DNA of 64,000 nucleotides from CAYFIW01 sp964500645. GTDB taxonomy: Bacteria; Chloroflexota; Dehalococcoidia; Lucifugimonadales; UBA826. Position numbers and translations under genes: made by a program. Below are positions 9,279-18,609 of this stretch, in pieces (within the stretch, counting starts at the first letter, position 1; every line of letters begins with the position of its first letter). The notes under the pieces are model-generated. The model ran no database searches. It worked only from the letters and a program-made list of their open reading frames with translations, and had not been told where the DNA came from. Location: positions 1 to 64,000 of the forward strand of contig CAZCOH010000005.1 of NCBI GenBank assembly GCA_964500645.1. The letters are read 5' to 3'.

Positions 9279-9947
9279 TTAGTCTTGCCAACCTTCTTTC
9301 CGAAAGGCCGCACCCCAAAATCTATATTCGTGTTCGCTACTTTTAAAGAAAATGTTGACCAGGTTCATACGTCCATCTTCCGCAAGTTTGTCTTGTTCAC
9401 GATCGATGAAATTACGAAGATCCCTTGCTAACTCCTCAAATTCTAAGGAACTATACATTTCGATCCAACGTCTATACAAAGGAGCCTCCGTTGGAAGGCC
9501 TTGAGATGTTAATTTTTTGCCTATCTCTGAATATCCCCATGAACAAGGAAGGATTGCAACAGCCGTATCTATGGTTGTCCCGTTATTTGCCACCTGCAAC
9601 AGATGGTTTATATAGGCCTCGGTCGTAGGAGATGGTACAGTTTGGGAAATGTCTTCTTCCGATAATCCAAATTCTTGGCAATAGCTTAAGTGCAAATCCA
9701 TTTCAGTATTTAATGTTTCGTTTAGGAGTCTAGAAAACCAGGACATATCCTCTAAATTGTTGGCCTTTGCAATTGCAATAGCGATTGCTCGTGAAAATCC
9801 AATAAGAAAAACAAAATCCTGCTTTAGATAATATTGAAATTTATCAATTGGGAGCGTTCCATCTCCAATACCTTGCACAAATGGGTGATTGTGTTCTTTT
9901 CTCCATAATGGGTCGACCTTACGCCGGATTTCTTCTGTAAAACTCAA
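9279..9947 (-). CDS. tenA: Aminopyrimidine aminohydrolase, TenA family (thiaminase II)
   Basis: TenA hydrolyses aminopyrimidine breakdown products of thiamine to the hydroxymethylpyrimidine precursor, a salvage role. The 222-residue all-helical protein carries the TenA residues: the aspartate in YLKQDFVFL, the nucleophilic cysteine in ILPCSWGYSEIG, YRRWIEMYSS, and the C-terminal glutamate in KSSEHEYRFWG. It therefore belongs to the TenA_C (cysteine) class. Start is TTG at 9947, with AAGGAA about seven bases upstream on the coding strand. It is followed, after an 80-base gap, by the zinc-ribbon gene. It fits functionally with the thiG-thiE-thiS operon nine kilobases away, supplying the pyrimidine half of thiamine. 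Confidence 0.92.
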   Translation of the reverse strand: MSFTEEIRRKVDPLWRKEHNHPFVQGIGDGTLPIDKFQYYLKQDFVFLIGFSRAIAIAIAKANNLEDMSWFSRLLNETLNTEMDLHLSYCQEFGLSEEDISQTVPSPTTEAYINHLLQVANNGTTIDTAVAILPCSWGYSEIGKKLTSQGLPTEAPLYRRWIEMYSSLEFEELARDLRNFIDREQDKLAEDGRMNLVNIFFKSSEHEYRFWGAAFRKEGWQD

Positions 9948-9961
9948 TGATAAGTTCCTTG

Positions 9962-10342
9962 TTAAGCTACTGCTTCTATCTTGATATCTGATCCAGAGGG
10001 AACAGATTTAAAAACTAGTGGGTCTCCTATTATTTTGCCAAGCAAATTAACCTCACTGGCAGCGCGTATTTCGTCTCCTATAGAAGCTGGTGTCGGGCCA
10101 AAGAAAATACAAAAAGCGTTACCTGGAGGCCAAAAGGCAATATCGCCTAGATTAACAATCTCCGACGCATCCTCCTGTAGTTCCATCGAATGGTCAATAG
10201 AAAAATATATTTCTAGACCCCACGTATTAACTCTTCCGGTAAAGGGAAGAGATGAATAAAAATTGTCGGATTCCGATCGATCTAACAATTCAGCCTCGAC
10301 TGTGATATTTTGCGTGGTGATCTGAATTTTTTTATTTGGCAT
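9962..10342 (-). CDS. Cyclophilin-like fold protein (TM1367/DUF369 type)
   Basis: A small beta-barrel protein of about 126 residues. The C-terminal half has GDIAFWPPGNAFCIFFGPTP, the signature of the cyclophilin-like family PF04126 (TM1367 structure). The family has a cyclophilin fold but lacks the proline isomerase active residues; its role is unknown. I prefer the ATG at 10342 because AGGTGG lies five bases upstream on the coding strand; a GTG three codons earlier at 10351 is in frame. It ends 14 bases before the start of tenA and is on the same strand, so the two are probably cotranscribed. The glycerol kinase gene diverges from it. Confidence 0.75.
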   Translation of the reverse strand: MPNKKIQITTQNITVEAELLDRSESDNFYSSLPFTGRVNTWGLEIYFSIDHSMELQEDASEIVNLGDIAFWPPGNAFCIFFGPTPASIGDEIRAASEVNLLGKIIGDPLVFKSVPSGSDIKIEAVA

Positions 10343-10419
10343 TGTTACCACCTAAGAATTTCTGTGAATTGTTTATTTTTTTCGTTAATACTATACGAAA
10401 CCAATTAAGGGGGATTTAA

Positions 10420-11919
10420 TTGACTTCGGAGGGCTATATTTTAACTGTAGATCAGGGTACGACCGGAACGAGGGCCTGTTTGGTAGACCATTCAGGCCAA
10501 ATATTATGGTCATCTTATAAAGAAGTCCCTCAAATTTATCCGAGGCCAGGTTGGGTTGAACAAGACCCGCTTTTGATAACAGAGAGTGTTCTTCAAACTA
10601 TAGAAGATCTATTGGACGACTATGAAGTCTCCCCCAAGGAAATTTGCGGGCTTGGCCTGACTAATCAAAGAGAAACTACTATTGTCTGGAATAAGGAAAC
10701 TGGTGAACCGATTTCTAACGCTATAGTCTGGCAATGTAGGCGAACGGCTGATATATGCAATGACATGAAGGAAAAAGGCCTCGCCAATAAGGTTTTTGAA
10801 GTCACAGGCCTTCCAATTGATCCTTATTTTTCTGCTACAAAAATAAGATGGATTCTAGATAATGTCCCTGGTGCGCATCAAATGGCTAGAAATGACAGAT
10901 TGGCCTTTGGTACGGTTGATTCATGGCTTATATGGCACTTGACTAACGGTAAGAGTCACATAACAGATGTGTCCAACGCAAGCCGAACCATGTTGTTCGA
11001 CATTAAATCTTCCAAATGGTCCAATGAAATGTTAGAAATTATGGATATTCCAGAAACCATGTTACCCGAAGTCGTGTCATCAAGCGGAAATTTAACCGAC
11101 GTTTCAGGTAATCATTTTGGCGGTTACACAATCCCGATCTCAGGGATTGCAGGAGATCAACAAAGTGCCCTCTTTGGGCAATGTTGTTTTAATCCAGGAA
11201 TGTTAAAGGTTACATACGGAACTGGTGCTTTCCTTCTTATGAACACTGGGCGTGAACTCGTAAGAAGTGGTGAGGGGTTGTTATCAACCGTGGCGTGGGA
11301 TATCGAAGGCGAAATTACTTATGCATTGGAGGGGGGAGTCTTTTCCGCTGGCTCAGCCGTTCAGTGGCTCAGGGACGAAATGGGGTTAATATCTCAAGCA
11401 GACGAAATCGAGACTCTGGCCAACTCTGTCGCTGATAATGGTGGCGTTTACTTTGTCCCAGCTTTCAATGGCCTCGGCAGCCCATATTGGGATCCGTTTG
11501 CCCGAGGTTCTATACAAGGCCTGACAAGAGGAAGTAACAAAGGTCATCTTGCACGCGCTATCCTAGAGTCTATTGCATATCAATGTAATGAAGTACTCAG
11601 CCTGATGTTCGCGGAGGCTAACAGACCTATTACCTCGTTAAAGGCCGATGGAGGAGCTTCATCCAACAATCTATTAATGCAATTTCAAGCTGACATTTCT
11701 GGTTTTTCTGTAAATCGTGCACATTCACTTGAAACAACATCCTTAGGCGCCGCTTATCTCGCAGGATTAGGTATAGGCTTCTGGGACAATCAAGAAGAGA
11801 TAGCTCGTCTTTGGAAAACTGGTGGCGATTTCATCCCCACTTTTACTCCGGACATCAGGGAAAAACTAAAAGGCGATTGGCAAAGAGCTGCCAAGCGTTC
11901 ACTAGAATGGATTTCGTGA
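10420..11919 (+). CDS. glpK: Glycerol kinase
   Basis: FGGY-family sugar kinase phosphorylating glycerol to sn-glycerol 3-phosphate. The 499 residues match the family. Visible are the N-terminal phosphate loop TVDQGTTGTRACLVD, the glycerol-binding arginine-glutamate pair in TNQRETTIVWN, the catalytic aspartate in ISGIAGDQQSALFGQ, and the ATP-binding blocks YGTGAFLLMNTG and KADGGASSNNLLMQ. Start is TTG at 10420, chosen because a strong AAGGGGGAT ribosome-binding site lies just upstream (10406-10414). No GlpF, GlpD or GlpR lies nearby, so glycerol uptake and G3P oxidation must be encoded elsewhere. The next gene follows after 39 bases on the same strand. Confidence 0.95.
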   Translation: MTSEGYILTVDQGTTGTRACLVDHSGQILWSSYKEVPQIYPRPGWVEQDPLLITESVLQTIEDLLDDYEVSPKEICGLGLTNQRETTIVWNKETGEPISNAIVWQCRRTADICNDMKEKGLANKVFEVTGLPIDPYFSATKIRWILDNVPGAHQMARNDRLAFGTVDSWLIWHLTNGKSHITDVSNASRTMLFDIKSSKWSNEMLEIMDIPETMLPEVVSSSGNLTDVSGNHFGGYTIPISGIAGDQQSALFGQCCFNPGMLKVTYGTGAFLLMNTGRELVRSGEGLLSTVAWDIEGEITYALEGGVFSAGSAVQWLRDEMGLISQADEIETLANSVADNGGVYFVPAFNGLGSPYWDPFARGSIQGLTRGSNKGHLARAILESIAYQCNEVLSLMFAEANRPITSLKADGGASSNNLLMQFQADISGFSVNRAHSLETTSLGAAYLAGLGIGFWDNQEEIARLWKTGGDFIPTFTPDIREKLKGDWQRAAKRSLEWIS

Positions 11920-11958
11920 ATTAAGACAAAGTCATAAAATAAAAAAGTTGAGGTTAAA

Positions 11959-13002
11959 ATGCCAACAATTCAACCCCAGAAACTTGAAGGAATTGCCACT
12001 CGTTTGCTGGTCGCCGCCGGTGCATCCGAGGAGGAGGCTGAGATAATATCGAGGCATTCAATCGGCGCCAATTTAGCGGGCCATGACTCACATGGAATTA
12101 TCCAAATTCCGACCTATATAGACCGTATAGACAGGGGACATATAGTTCCAGGAGCGGAATTTGAAATTTTGAAAGATTCTCCTACAACGACAGTAATTGA
12201 TGGACACTGGGGCTTTGGTTATGTAGTGACCGAAAGGGCAATGAAATTAACAATTGAGAAAGCCCGAACCCAGAATGTCGCGGCTGCCACGGTGCATCGT
12301 CAGAGTCATATTGGTCGTTTGGCGGCATATCCTTTAATGGCGGCAAAAGAAGACATGATAGCGATGATTACCGCTGATTCCGGTCGCTCAGCCAAGGGAG
12401 TGGTTCCATTCGGGGGTATCGAAAAACGCTTGGGAACCAATCCGATTTCAATGGCAATGCCAAGTGATCTAGAGGGGCCTTTCTTTCTAGACATGGCAAC
12501 AAGTGCGGTTGCTGCCGGAAAAATTAATTTGGCGAAGGCGAGAGGAACAGAGATCCCTAAGGGTTGGATGATTGATAAGAATGGGAATCCGTCTCAAGAC
12601 CCGAATGATCTATCAAATGGAGGATCGATTCTTCCTCTAGGGGCTGATCAGGGCCATAAAGGCTACGGACTATCCTCTATGGTCGAAATATTTTCAGGTA
12701 TTCTCCCTGGATTAGGGTTTGGCCATGATCCATCAGGCAGACATAATGATGGGTGTTTTATAGCGGTGTTTAAGCTTGAAGCTTTTAGGGATGTCCCAGA
12801 ATTTAAAAAGGAGGTAGCTGATTTCGCTAAATATCTAAAAAGCTCGGAACCATCAAAAGGATTTAAAGAAGTTTATTACCCTGGTGAAATAGAATATTTG
12901 AAAGAACTCGAACAACTGGAACAAGGTATTTTTGTTGAAGATGCTACTTGGGCTCAATTAGTCGAATTAGCTCAGAAATATGGGGTTGAGCACGTGATGT
13001 AA
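11959..13002 (+). CDS. Malate/L-lactate dehydrogenase family (Ldh2/YlbC) oxidoreductase
   Basis: A 347-residue NAD(P)-dependent 2-hydroxyacid dehydrogenase of the LDH_2 family, unrelated to the Rossmann-type LDH/MDH. The motif AGHDSHGIIQIPTYIDRI contains the catalytic histidine. TVHRQSHIGRLAAYPLMA and GGIEKRLGTNPISMAMP are cofactor and substrate segments, and DQGHKGYGLSSMVEIFSGILPG closes the family core. Members oxidise malate, lactate, ureidoglycolate, sulfolactate or plant-derived hydroxyacids, so the substrate cannot be assigned. It lies 39 bases after glpK and is likely cotranscribed. It is convergent with leuB. Confidence 0.88.
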   Translation: MPTIQPQKLEGIATRLLVAAGASEEEAEIISRHSIGANLAGHDSHGIIQIPTYIDRIDRGHIVPGAEFEILKDSPTTTVIDGHWGFGYVVTERAMKLTIEKARTQNVAAATVHRQSHIGRLAAYPLMAAKEDMIAMITADSGRSAKGVVPFGGIEKRLGTNPISMAMPSDLEGPFFLDMATSAVAAGKINLAKARGTEIPKGWMIDKNGNPSQDPNDLSNGGSILPLGADQGHKGYGLSSMVEIFSGILPGLGFGHDPSGRHNDGCFIAVFKLEAFRDVPEFKKEVADFAKYLKSSEPSKGFKEVYYPGEIEYLKELEQLEQGIFVEDATWAQLVELAQKYGVEHVM

Positions 13003-13030
13003 CCTACATTAATCCTAGAGGAATGACTTC

Positions 13031-14125
13031 TTAGATTTGGCCTGATATCACGTCACCCATTTTCCCCGTATCGACTTTGTCACCTCCGTCGGAAGAAATA
13101 TCTGCTGTTCTGTATCCTTCTGAAAGAACAGAATCCACGGCGTTTTCAATAGCTTTCGCTTCCTCTTCTAGTCCAAAAGATAGCCTGAGCATCATAGCTG
13201 TGCTTAATATTGACCCAATTGGATTTGCTATCCCCTGCCCTGCTATATCTGGCGCTGATCCATGTATAGGTTCATATAAGCCTATACCCTTCTTTGAACC
13301 TTTCTCCCCAGGCAAGGCTGAAAGACTTGCTGACGGCAACATACCCATCGATCCAGAGAGGACTGAAGCTTCATCAGTGAGGATGTCTCCGAAAGTATTC
13401 TCGGAGACTATCACATCAAATGACGCAGGATTTCTTATTAATTGCATAGCAGCGTTATCCACAAGGATGTGTTCCAGTTCCACCTCGGGATACTGATGGG
13501 ATAATTCTATGGCTATCTCTCTCCAAAGGCGCGAAGACTCTAGAACATTCTGCTTGTCCACTGAAGTCAATTTATTTCGCCTACCCTTGGCCAGCTTGAA
13601 GCCTACCTCCAGTATCCTTTTGATTTCGCCCTCCGTATATTTCAATGTATCGACACCTCTTCTTCCCCTCTTAGTACTCCAACGTCTTTTTGGCTTTCCA
13701 AAATAGAGGCCTCCAGTCAGTTCTCTGAGAACCAACATATCCACCCCCTCAAGAAATTCTGGTTTCAATGGAGTGGAATTTATCAACGACGGATAAACTT
13801 TAACTGGTCGTAAGTTCGCAAAAAGCCCAAGAGATTTCCTTATAGCTAAGATACCATCTTCAGGTCTCACATTATTACTTGGATCATCCCATTTAGGTCC
13901 CCCGACAGCACCAAAAAGTATGGCATCAGATTCATTGCAAATTGATAGTGTTTCCTTAGGCAATGCTGAACCATGGCTGTCTATTGCATTTCCACCTATC
14001 GGTCCGCTTCCCAGTTTGAAAGTATGGCCAAATTTATAAGAAATCGCTTCCAATACCTTTACGGATTCAGAAATAACTTCCGGGCCGATTCCATCTCCGG
14101 ATAAAACAGCTATCGAGGCTTCCAT
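13031..14125 (-). CDS. leuB: 3-isopropylmalate dehydrogenase
   Basis: LeuB oxidatively decarboxylates (2R,3S)-3-isopropylmalate to 2-ketoisocaproate precursor in leucine synthesis, using NAD+ and a divalent metal. The 364 residues match the family. Motifs: GDGIGPEV at the N-terminus, FGAVGGPKWDDP, the substrate arginine segment IRKSLGLFANLRPVK, RELTGGLYFG, the catalytic lysine region TSVDKQNVLESSRLWRE, the metal aspartates in HILVDNAAMQL and NTFGDILTDEAS, and GSAPDIAGQGIANPIG. The alternating LR..L..FANLRP pattern is diagnostic for LeuB as opposed to the paralogue at 16683. It is transcribed after leuS; leuA, leuC and leuD are not in the window. Confidence 0.95.
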   Translation of the reverse strand: MEASIAVLSGDGIGPEVISESVKVLEAISYKFGHTFKLGSGPIGGNAIDSHGSALPKETLSICNESDAILFGAVGGPKWDDPSNNVRPEDGILAIRKSLGLFANLRPVKVYPSLINSTPLKPEFLEGVDMLVLRELTGGLYFGKPKRRWSTKRGRRGVDTLKYTEGEIKRILEVGFKLAKGRRNKLTSVDKQNVLESSRLWREIAIELSHQYPEVELEHILVDNAAMQLIRNPASFDVIVSENTFGDILTDEASVLSGSMGMLPSASLSALPGEKGSKKGIGLYEPIHGSAPDIAGQGIANPIGSILSTAMMLRLSFGLEEEAKAIENAVDSVLSEGYRTADISSDGGDKVDTGKMGDVISGQI

Positions 14126-14176
14126 GCAAACATTCTCCTGATTTTTAAACCCTTAACTTTTATGAACCGACCATAA

Positions 14177-16642
14177 CTAACTAACTACTATATTGATCAA
14201 ACGACCCTCAATATAGATGATTTTATTTATTTCCTTACCTTCTATATACCCACCCACTTTTTCACTTGATAAGGCTATTTCTTTTGCTCTCTCCTCTTCC
14301 AGATCTGCCGGGGCCTGTATTCGATCACGCAGCTTACCGTTAACTTGCACCACCAAGGTTATCTCATCGTGGGTAGCCAAATCCGAATCATATTTGGGCC
14401 ATTTTTGTTTATGAATACTGAAAGAGTTTCCAAGAGACTCCCACATTTCTTCAGTGAGGTGAGGAACTATAGGAGACATCAAAATTAATAAGTTATCCAG
14501 GGCATTAGCCCATACATTAACCGAGACCTGTCCCTCTCGATACTGTTCAGAAATTTGGTTCGTGTATTCCATAAGTGATGAAATGGCTGTGTTGTATTTG
14601 AAACGATCCAGATCACCTGTGACTTTCTTTATCGCTATATGCGTATCTCTCTCAAGGTTTTTGTCAGAAATTGGGGAACCATTTTGAAGAAGTCCGCCTT
14701 TATCTTGACCTGCTAATTCCCAAACGCGATTTAACCACCTTGCCGCACCATTTATTCCAGAATCATTCCACTCCCCTCCTTGATCCCAGGGACCAATGAA
14801 CATCAAGTATGTTCTAACGACATCAGCTCCCACGCCCTTCACATATTCATCTGGGGCGATGACATTGCCTCTAGATTTGCTCATTTTAGCGCCCTTATAG
14901 ATGATGGTTCCCTGGTTAAAAAGTCTTTGAAAGGGCTCATGAAAACTAATTAGACCCAGGTCCCTAATTGCCTTTACAAAAAACCTGGCATAAAGCAGAT
15001 GCATAACAGCATGCTCGACCCCGCCAGTATATTGATCAACAGGATTCCAATTATTTACTGTTTCTGGATCAAAGGCAGCTTCTTTAAAATTGGGGCTTGT
15101 GTATCTTAGAAAATACCAAGATGAATCAACAAATGTATCCATTGTGTCGGTTTCCCTTGTTGCAGAACCTTTGCAATTTGGGCATTGGGTGTTTACGAAT
15201 TTTTCATGTAATGCCAGTGGAGACTCACCTGTTGGAAGAAACTCCGCATCTTCGGGTAGAATGACTGGCAATTCCTCATCCGGAACAGGAACGGTACCGC
15301 ATAAATCACAATAGATTATTGGAATAGGTGTACCCCAGTATCTTTGACGAGATATTAACCAATCTCTCATCCTGTAATTGACCTGACGCTTCCCGATTCC
15401 TCTATCCTCTATCATTCCAGTGATTCCGGCCATAGCATCTGAATTATTTAATCCATCAAATTGTCCAGAATTCACCTGGACACCGCGACCGACAAAAGCC
15501 TCTTTAAGAGGTTCACCATCCCATTTAGTAGGACTAACCACAACTTTAATTGGGAGTTCATATCGGCTCGCGAATTCAAAATCCCGCTGATCATGGGCTG
15601 GAACCCCCATAACGACCCCAGTGCCATAAGAATGGAGAACATAGTCTCCGACAAGTATCGGGACTTTATCTCCAGTCAATTTATTTATACAAAATGAACC
15701 TGTAAAGACTCCGGTCTTTTCCCGTTCAGTTGAAAGACGTTCTATTTCACTGGCCTGTCGCGATTTTGTGACATAGGCCTGAACCTCATTTTCATTTTTA
15801 CTTGTGGTTAAAAATGGAACTAAAGGGTGTTCTGGCGCCATCACCACAAATGTAACCCCATATATAGTGTCGATACGAGTAGTAAACGTTTTTAAAGATG
15901 CCTGTTCAAGGTTGTATTCAGATATATCGAACTCTATCTCTACGCCTTCACTTTTACCGATCCAATTCGTCTGCATCGTGTTTATTCTTTCTGGCCAATC
16001 AATATTCGATTGATCAAGAAGTTCTTCGGCATAGTCTGTAATTTTTAAGAACCATTGGTTCATATCTCTATGAGTGACTTCAGTATCACAACGCTCACAT
16101 AAGCCGTTGATGACCTGCTCATTGGCAAGAACTGTAACGCAGGAGGGGCACCAATTGACTGGAGCATTGTCCCTGTAAGCTAGTCCCTTTTTATAGAATT
16201 GCAAAAAGAACCATTGGTTCCAATGGTAATATTCAGGAATACATGTGATGACCTCACGTTCCCAGTCGTACATAGGTCCTAGAGTTCGAAGTTGATTCCT
16301 CATTCTCTCGATGTTGTTCATCGTCCAAGTATGAGGATGAATATTCCTTGCAATAGCGGCATTTTCGGCATTCAATCCAAAAGCATCGAAACCCATAGGA
16401 TGAAGAACGTTGTATCCCTGCATACTTTTAAAACGAGCATGGATATCGGCACCAGTCATAGCAAACCAGTGACCTACATGTAAATCACCTGAAGGGTAAG
16501 GGTACATTGTTAATTCATACCAATTTTCCCCATCACCATCGTCAGTGACCGAATATAATTTTTCCTTTTCCCATCGGTCCTGCCATTTTTTTTCGATCTC
16601 CTGATGTGGAAAGCGAGTCTCCACAGCTTTTAGAACAACCAT
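14177..16642 (-). CDS. leuS: Leucyl-tRNA synthetase
   Basis: Class I synthetase charging tRNA-Leu. The 821 residues match the bacterial length. The HIGH motif appears as PSGDLHVGHWF, the KMSKS motif as KMSKSRGNVIAPDEY. The CP1 editing domain contains FTTRIDTIYGVTFVVMAPEHPLV, with the threonine-rich editing strand, and GVPAHDQRDFEFA with the conserved editing aspartate. CxxC pairs (NWCPSC, YCDLC, QCPNC) suggest structural zinc. The C-terminal anticodon-binding domain and a small terminal domain are intact. It sits between leuB and a tartrate-dehydrogenase-like leuB relative, all on the minus strand with gaps of about 40-50 bases. Confidence 0.97.
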   Translation of the reverse strand: MVVLKAVETRFPHQEIEKKWQDRWEKEKLYSVTDDGDGENWYELTMYPYPSGDLHVGHWFAMTGADIHARFKSMQGYNVLHPMGFDAFGLNAENAAIARNIHPHTWTMNNIERMRNQLRTLGPMYDWEREVITCIPEYYHWNQWFFLQFYKKGLAYRDNAPVNWCPSCVTVLANEQVINGLCERCDTEVTHRDMNQWFLKITDYAEELLDQSNIDWPERINTMQTNWIGKSEGVEIEFDISEYNLEQASLKTFTTRIDTIYGVTFVVMAPEHPLVPFLTTSKNENEVQAYVTKSRQASEIERLSTEREKTGVFTGSFCINKLTGDKVPILVGDYVLHSYGTGVVMGVPAHDQRDFEFASRYELPIKVVVSPTKWDGEPLKEAFVGRGVQVNSGQFDGLNNSDAMAGITGMIEDRGIGKRQVNYRMRDWLISRQRYWGTPIPIIYCDLCGTVPVPDEELPVILPEDAEFLPTGESPLALHEKFVNTQCPNCKGSATRETDTMDTFVDSSWYFLRYTSPNFKEAAFDPETVNNWNPVDQYTGGVEHAVMHLLYARFFVKAIRDLGLISFHEPFQRLFNQGTIIYKGAKMSKSRGNVIAPDEYVKGVGADVVRTYLMFIGPWDQGGEWNDSGINGAARWLNRVWELAGQDKGGLLQNGSPISDKNLERDTHIAIKKVTGDLDRFKYNTAISSLMEYTNQISEQYREGQVSVNVWANALDNLLILMSPIVPHLTEEMWESLGNSFSIHKQKWPKYDSDLATHDEITLVVQVNGKLRDRIQAPADLEEERAKEIALSSEKVGGYIEGKEINKIIYIEGRLINIVVS

Positions 16643-16682
16643 TGATTATTTAATATCTCCCGATAAAAGTTTCCACCGATCT

Positions 16683-17753
16683 TTAAGTATTACCAAGACA
16701 CCGCACGACTTCGTCACCTACTTGCTGAGTAGTAGCCGTGCCCCCTAAATCCGGAGTTAGGATTTTCCCTTCCTCTAGAATATGTCGAACACTTTTTTCA
16801 ATGTCATCTGCAGCCGTTGATTCGTTTAGATGTTTTAGCAGCATTCCTGCAGTGAGTATCTGGGCCATAGGATTGGCTATCCCCTTTCCCATAATGTCGG
16901 GGGCACTCCCATGAACGGGTTCAAACATAGAAGGGTATCTCCTATCGGGGTCTAAATTCGCGCTGGAGGCTAACCCCATACTTCCTGTAATAATCGCTCC
17001 AATATCCGTTAAAATGTCCCCAAATAAATTGCTTCCTACAACTACGTCAAATGACTCGGGTTTCCGTATAAAGTCCATAGCTGCCGCGTCCACAAGAAGT
17101 GAATCAGTCTCGATATCAGGAAACTCCGAGGAGACCCTTTCAAAGGCTTTATCCCAAACTAACATCCCGTACCCTTGAGCATTAGATTTGGTTATAGATG
17201 TCAGATGCTTCTTTTTATTTCTCCGTTGAGCTAGCTGAAACGCATACCTAATTACACGCTCGCAACCCATTCGGGTGAATATCCCGGCCTGGATACCGAC
17301 CTCTGAAGGGAAATCCGCGTATTGGAACCCACCTACATTGGCATATTCGCCTTCAGTGTTTTCTCTTATGACCACCATATCTATATCGTATGCCGATTTA
17401 TCGGAAAGCGGTGATGTAATTCCTGGATAAAGAATACTCGGCCGTTCACATACGTATTGATCAAAACTTCTTCTGATCGGTAGAAGCAACCCATTGAGAG
17501 TAATATGATCCTGAATGTCTGGATGTCCTACCGCACCTAGGAAAATTGCGTCAAACTCGGCTAGAGAGTCTATTCCATCCGACGGCATCATTTCCCCAGT
17601 TTCTTTATAGTAGTCTGACCCCCATGGAAACTCTTGGAATTCGATATCAAAACCATGTCCTTTGGAGACCTCGTTAAGCACCTTAAGGCCCTCTTCTACG
17701 ACTTCAATTCCAATTCCGTCACCTCTGATAACTGCAACTTTGTGATTTTTCAT
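16683..17753 (-). CDS. Tartrate / D-malate dehydrogenase-like (isocitrate/isopropylmalate dehydrogenase family)
   Basis: A 356-residue beta-decarboxylating dehydrogenase related to LeuB. The substrate-loop sequence PIRRSFDQYVCERP resembles the FDQY.N.RP pattern of TtuC/DmlA enzymes, which act on tartrate or D-malate, and not the LR..L..FANLRP of LeuB. Shared family motifs are GDGIGIEV, VIRENTEGEYANVGG, the lysine in TSITKSNAQGYGMLVWD, the metal aspartates in LLVDAAAMDF and NLFGDILTDIGA, and GSAPDIMGKGIANPMAQ. It therefore probably oxidatively decarboxylates a small hydroxy-dicarboxylate with NAD+; isocitrate or homoisocitrate activity cannot be excluded. First gene of a minus-strand run into leuS and leuB. 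Confidence 0.85.
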   Translation of the reverse strand: MKNHKVAVIRGDGIGIEVVEEGLKVLNEVSKGHGFDIEFQEFPWGSDYYKETGEMMPSDGIDSLAEFDAIFLGAVGHPDIQDHITLNGLLLPIRRSFDQYVCERPSILYPGITSPLSDKSAYDIDMVVIRENTEGEYANVGGFQYADFPSEVGIQAGIFTRMGCERVIRYAFQLAQRRNKKKHLTSITKSNAQGYGMLVWDKAFERVSSEFPDIETDSLLVDAAAMDFIRKPESFDVVVGSNLFGDILTDIGAIITGSMGLASSANLDPDRRYPSMFEPVHGSAPDIMGKGIANPMAQILTAGMLLKHLNESTAADDIEKSVRHILEEGKILTPDLGGTATTQQVGDEVVRCLGNT

Positions 17754-17863
17754 TGATTCCTTCCTAGTTTCTCAGTCGATAACTTCTTAAACCGGTTATT
17801 AGCACAGCGCAGGAAATGTTAACTTACTGGAGAGATATGTGGTAGGTAAAGTATAGACAACAG

Positions 17864-18346
17864 TCATAGAACCCCTGCCACCACGTCAATAGCATAGCAA
17901 CCCAGCTCTACAACATCTGCAGGGGGAACCAACAGTTTGCCTGATTCACTTGATAGTCCGTCTTTCAAATTATCTTTGGAAAACCATGCCCAACCTTGGC
18001 TAAGATTTTCGAGAGACTTAGGTGTGCATATGTATATGAAATCAAGATGCTGATGAAAGCCTTCCTTTGGATCATCAATATCTTCAATGAGTATTATTTC
18101 GGGGGAATGTATAGATTTTGGGTACGAAAATTTAAAGTTAGTTGTTGTGGGTCCAATAAAGAGGTCGACTTCAAGTCCTGTCTCCTCCGTAACTTCTCTC
18201 AAAGCGGCTCCGACAGGGTCCTCATTCGGTTCTATATGACCGCCCGGAGGGAGATATTCCATTACTTTTTTGTGCCAATGTAATAGGACTTTTTCCTGAT
18301 AGACTACATACGCGCTGGAAGTGAAATGCCTAACATTCTCCGACAT
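17864..18346 (-). CDS. Nudix hydrolase
   Basis: A 160-residue protein with an intact Nudix box, GHIEPNEDPVGAALREVTEETGL, given here as G-x5-E-x7-REVTEETGL starting near residue 36; the REVxEE glutamates bind magnesium. Nudix enzymes hydrolyse nucleoside diphosphates linked to another moiety. The regions outside the box (YVVYQEKVLLHWHKK, and a C-terminal acidic stretch) do not indicate a substrate. It is monocistronic, divergent from the thiamine operon, whose leader lies in the 251 bases upstream. A second, interrupted Nudix gene occurs at 44251. Confidence 0.88.
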   Translation of the reverse strand: MSENVRHFTSSAYVVYQEKVLLHWHKKVMEYLPPGGHIEPNEDPVGAALREVTEETGLEVDLFIGPTTTNFKFSYPKSIHSPEIILIEDIDDPKEGFHQHLDFIYICTPKSLENLSQGWAWFSKDNLKDGLSSESGKLLVPPADVVELGCYAIDVVAGVL

Positions 18347-18432
18347 CTATTTCTTACTCCACATGATTGAGATTAGAAATACTCTAATGTATTAACGACT
18401 ATTATTGAAATACGCCGTCAATACATTACGTA

Positions 18433-18438
18433 TATAAT
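18433..18438 (+). promoter_or_regulatory. Probable -10 element of the thiG-thiE-thiS operon
   Basis: A perfect TATAAT lies about ten bases upstream of the TPP riboswitch aptamer, where a sigma-70 start would place the transcript just before the aptamer. No good -35 hexamer is seen at 16-18 bases; the TTGAAA at 18405-18410 is 22 bases away. The call rests on the hexamer and its position. Confidence 0.5.
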
Positions 18439-18446
18439 GCCCTTAC

Positions 18447-18527
18447 TACGGGGAGCTTTTCTAGCTGAGAGGGTGTTGCATTTGCACCGACCCAACACCT
18501 GATCTGGGTAATGCCAGCGGAGGGAAT
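18447..18527 (+). ncRNA. TPP (thiamine pyrophosphate) riboswitch aptamer
   Basis: The THI-box aptamer senses thiamine pyrophosphate and represses thiamine genes when ligand is bound. The conserved blocks occur in order: ACGGGGAGC at the 5' side, CTGAGAGGGT at 18465-18474 (the CUGAGA pyrimidine-sensing core), a variable P3a-type hairpin around TTGCATTTGCACC, then ACCTGATCTGGGTAATGCCAGCG (the CCUGAUCUGG.UAAUGCCAGCG pyrophosphate helix, 18497-18519), and AGGGA closing P1. It precedes thiG by about 80 bases. No strong intrinsic terminator follows. A CTCCCAA at 18539-18545 could pair with TTGGAG at 18575-18580, so the expression platform is unclear. Confidence 0.95.
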
Positions 18528-18609
18528 TTCAGCCAAGTCTCCCAACATAAAACATTAAAGTTTTAATTCTACGATTGGAGTAGATATTTCTTTATATATG
18601 GAGACAGGG

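Noticed and set aside
13077..13496. A plus-strand open frame opposite leuB
   Set aside because: Antisense to conserved LeuB motifs; no independent evidence.
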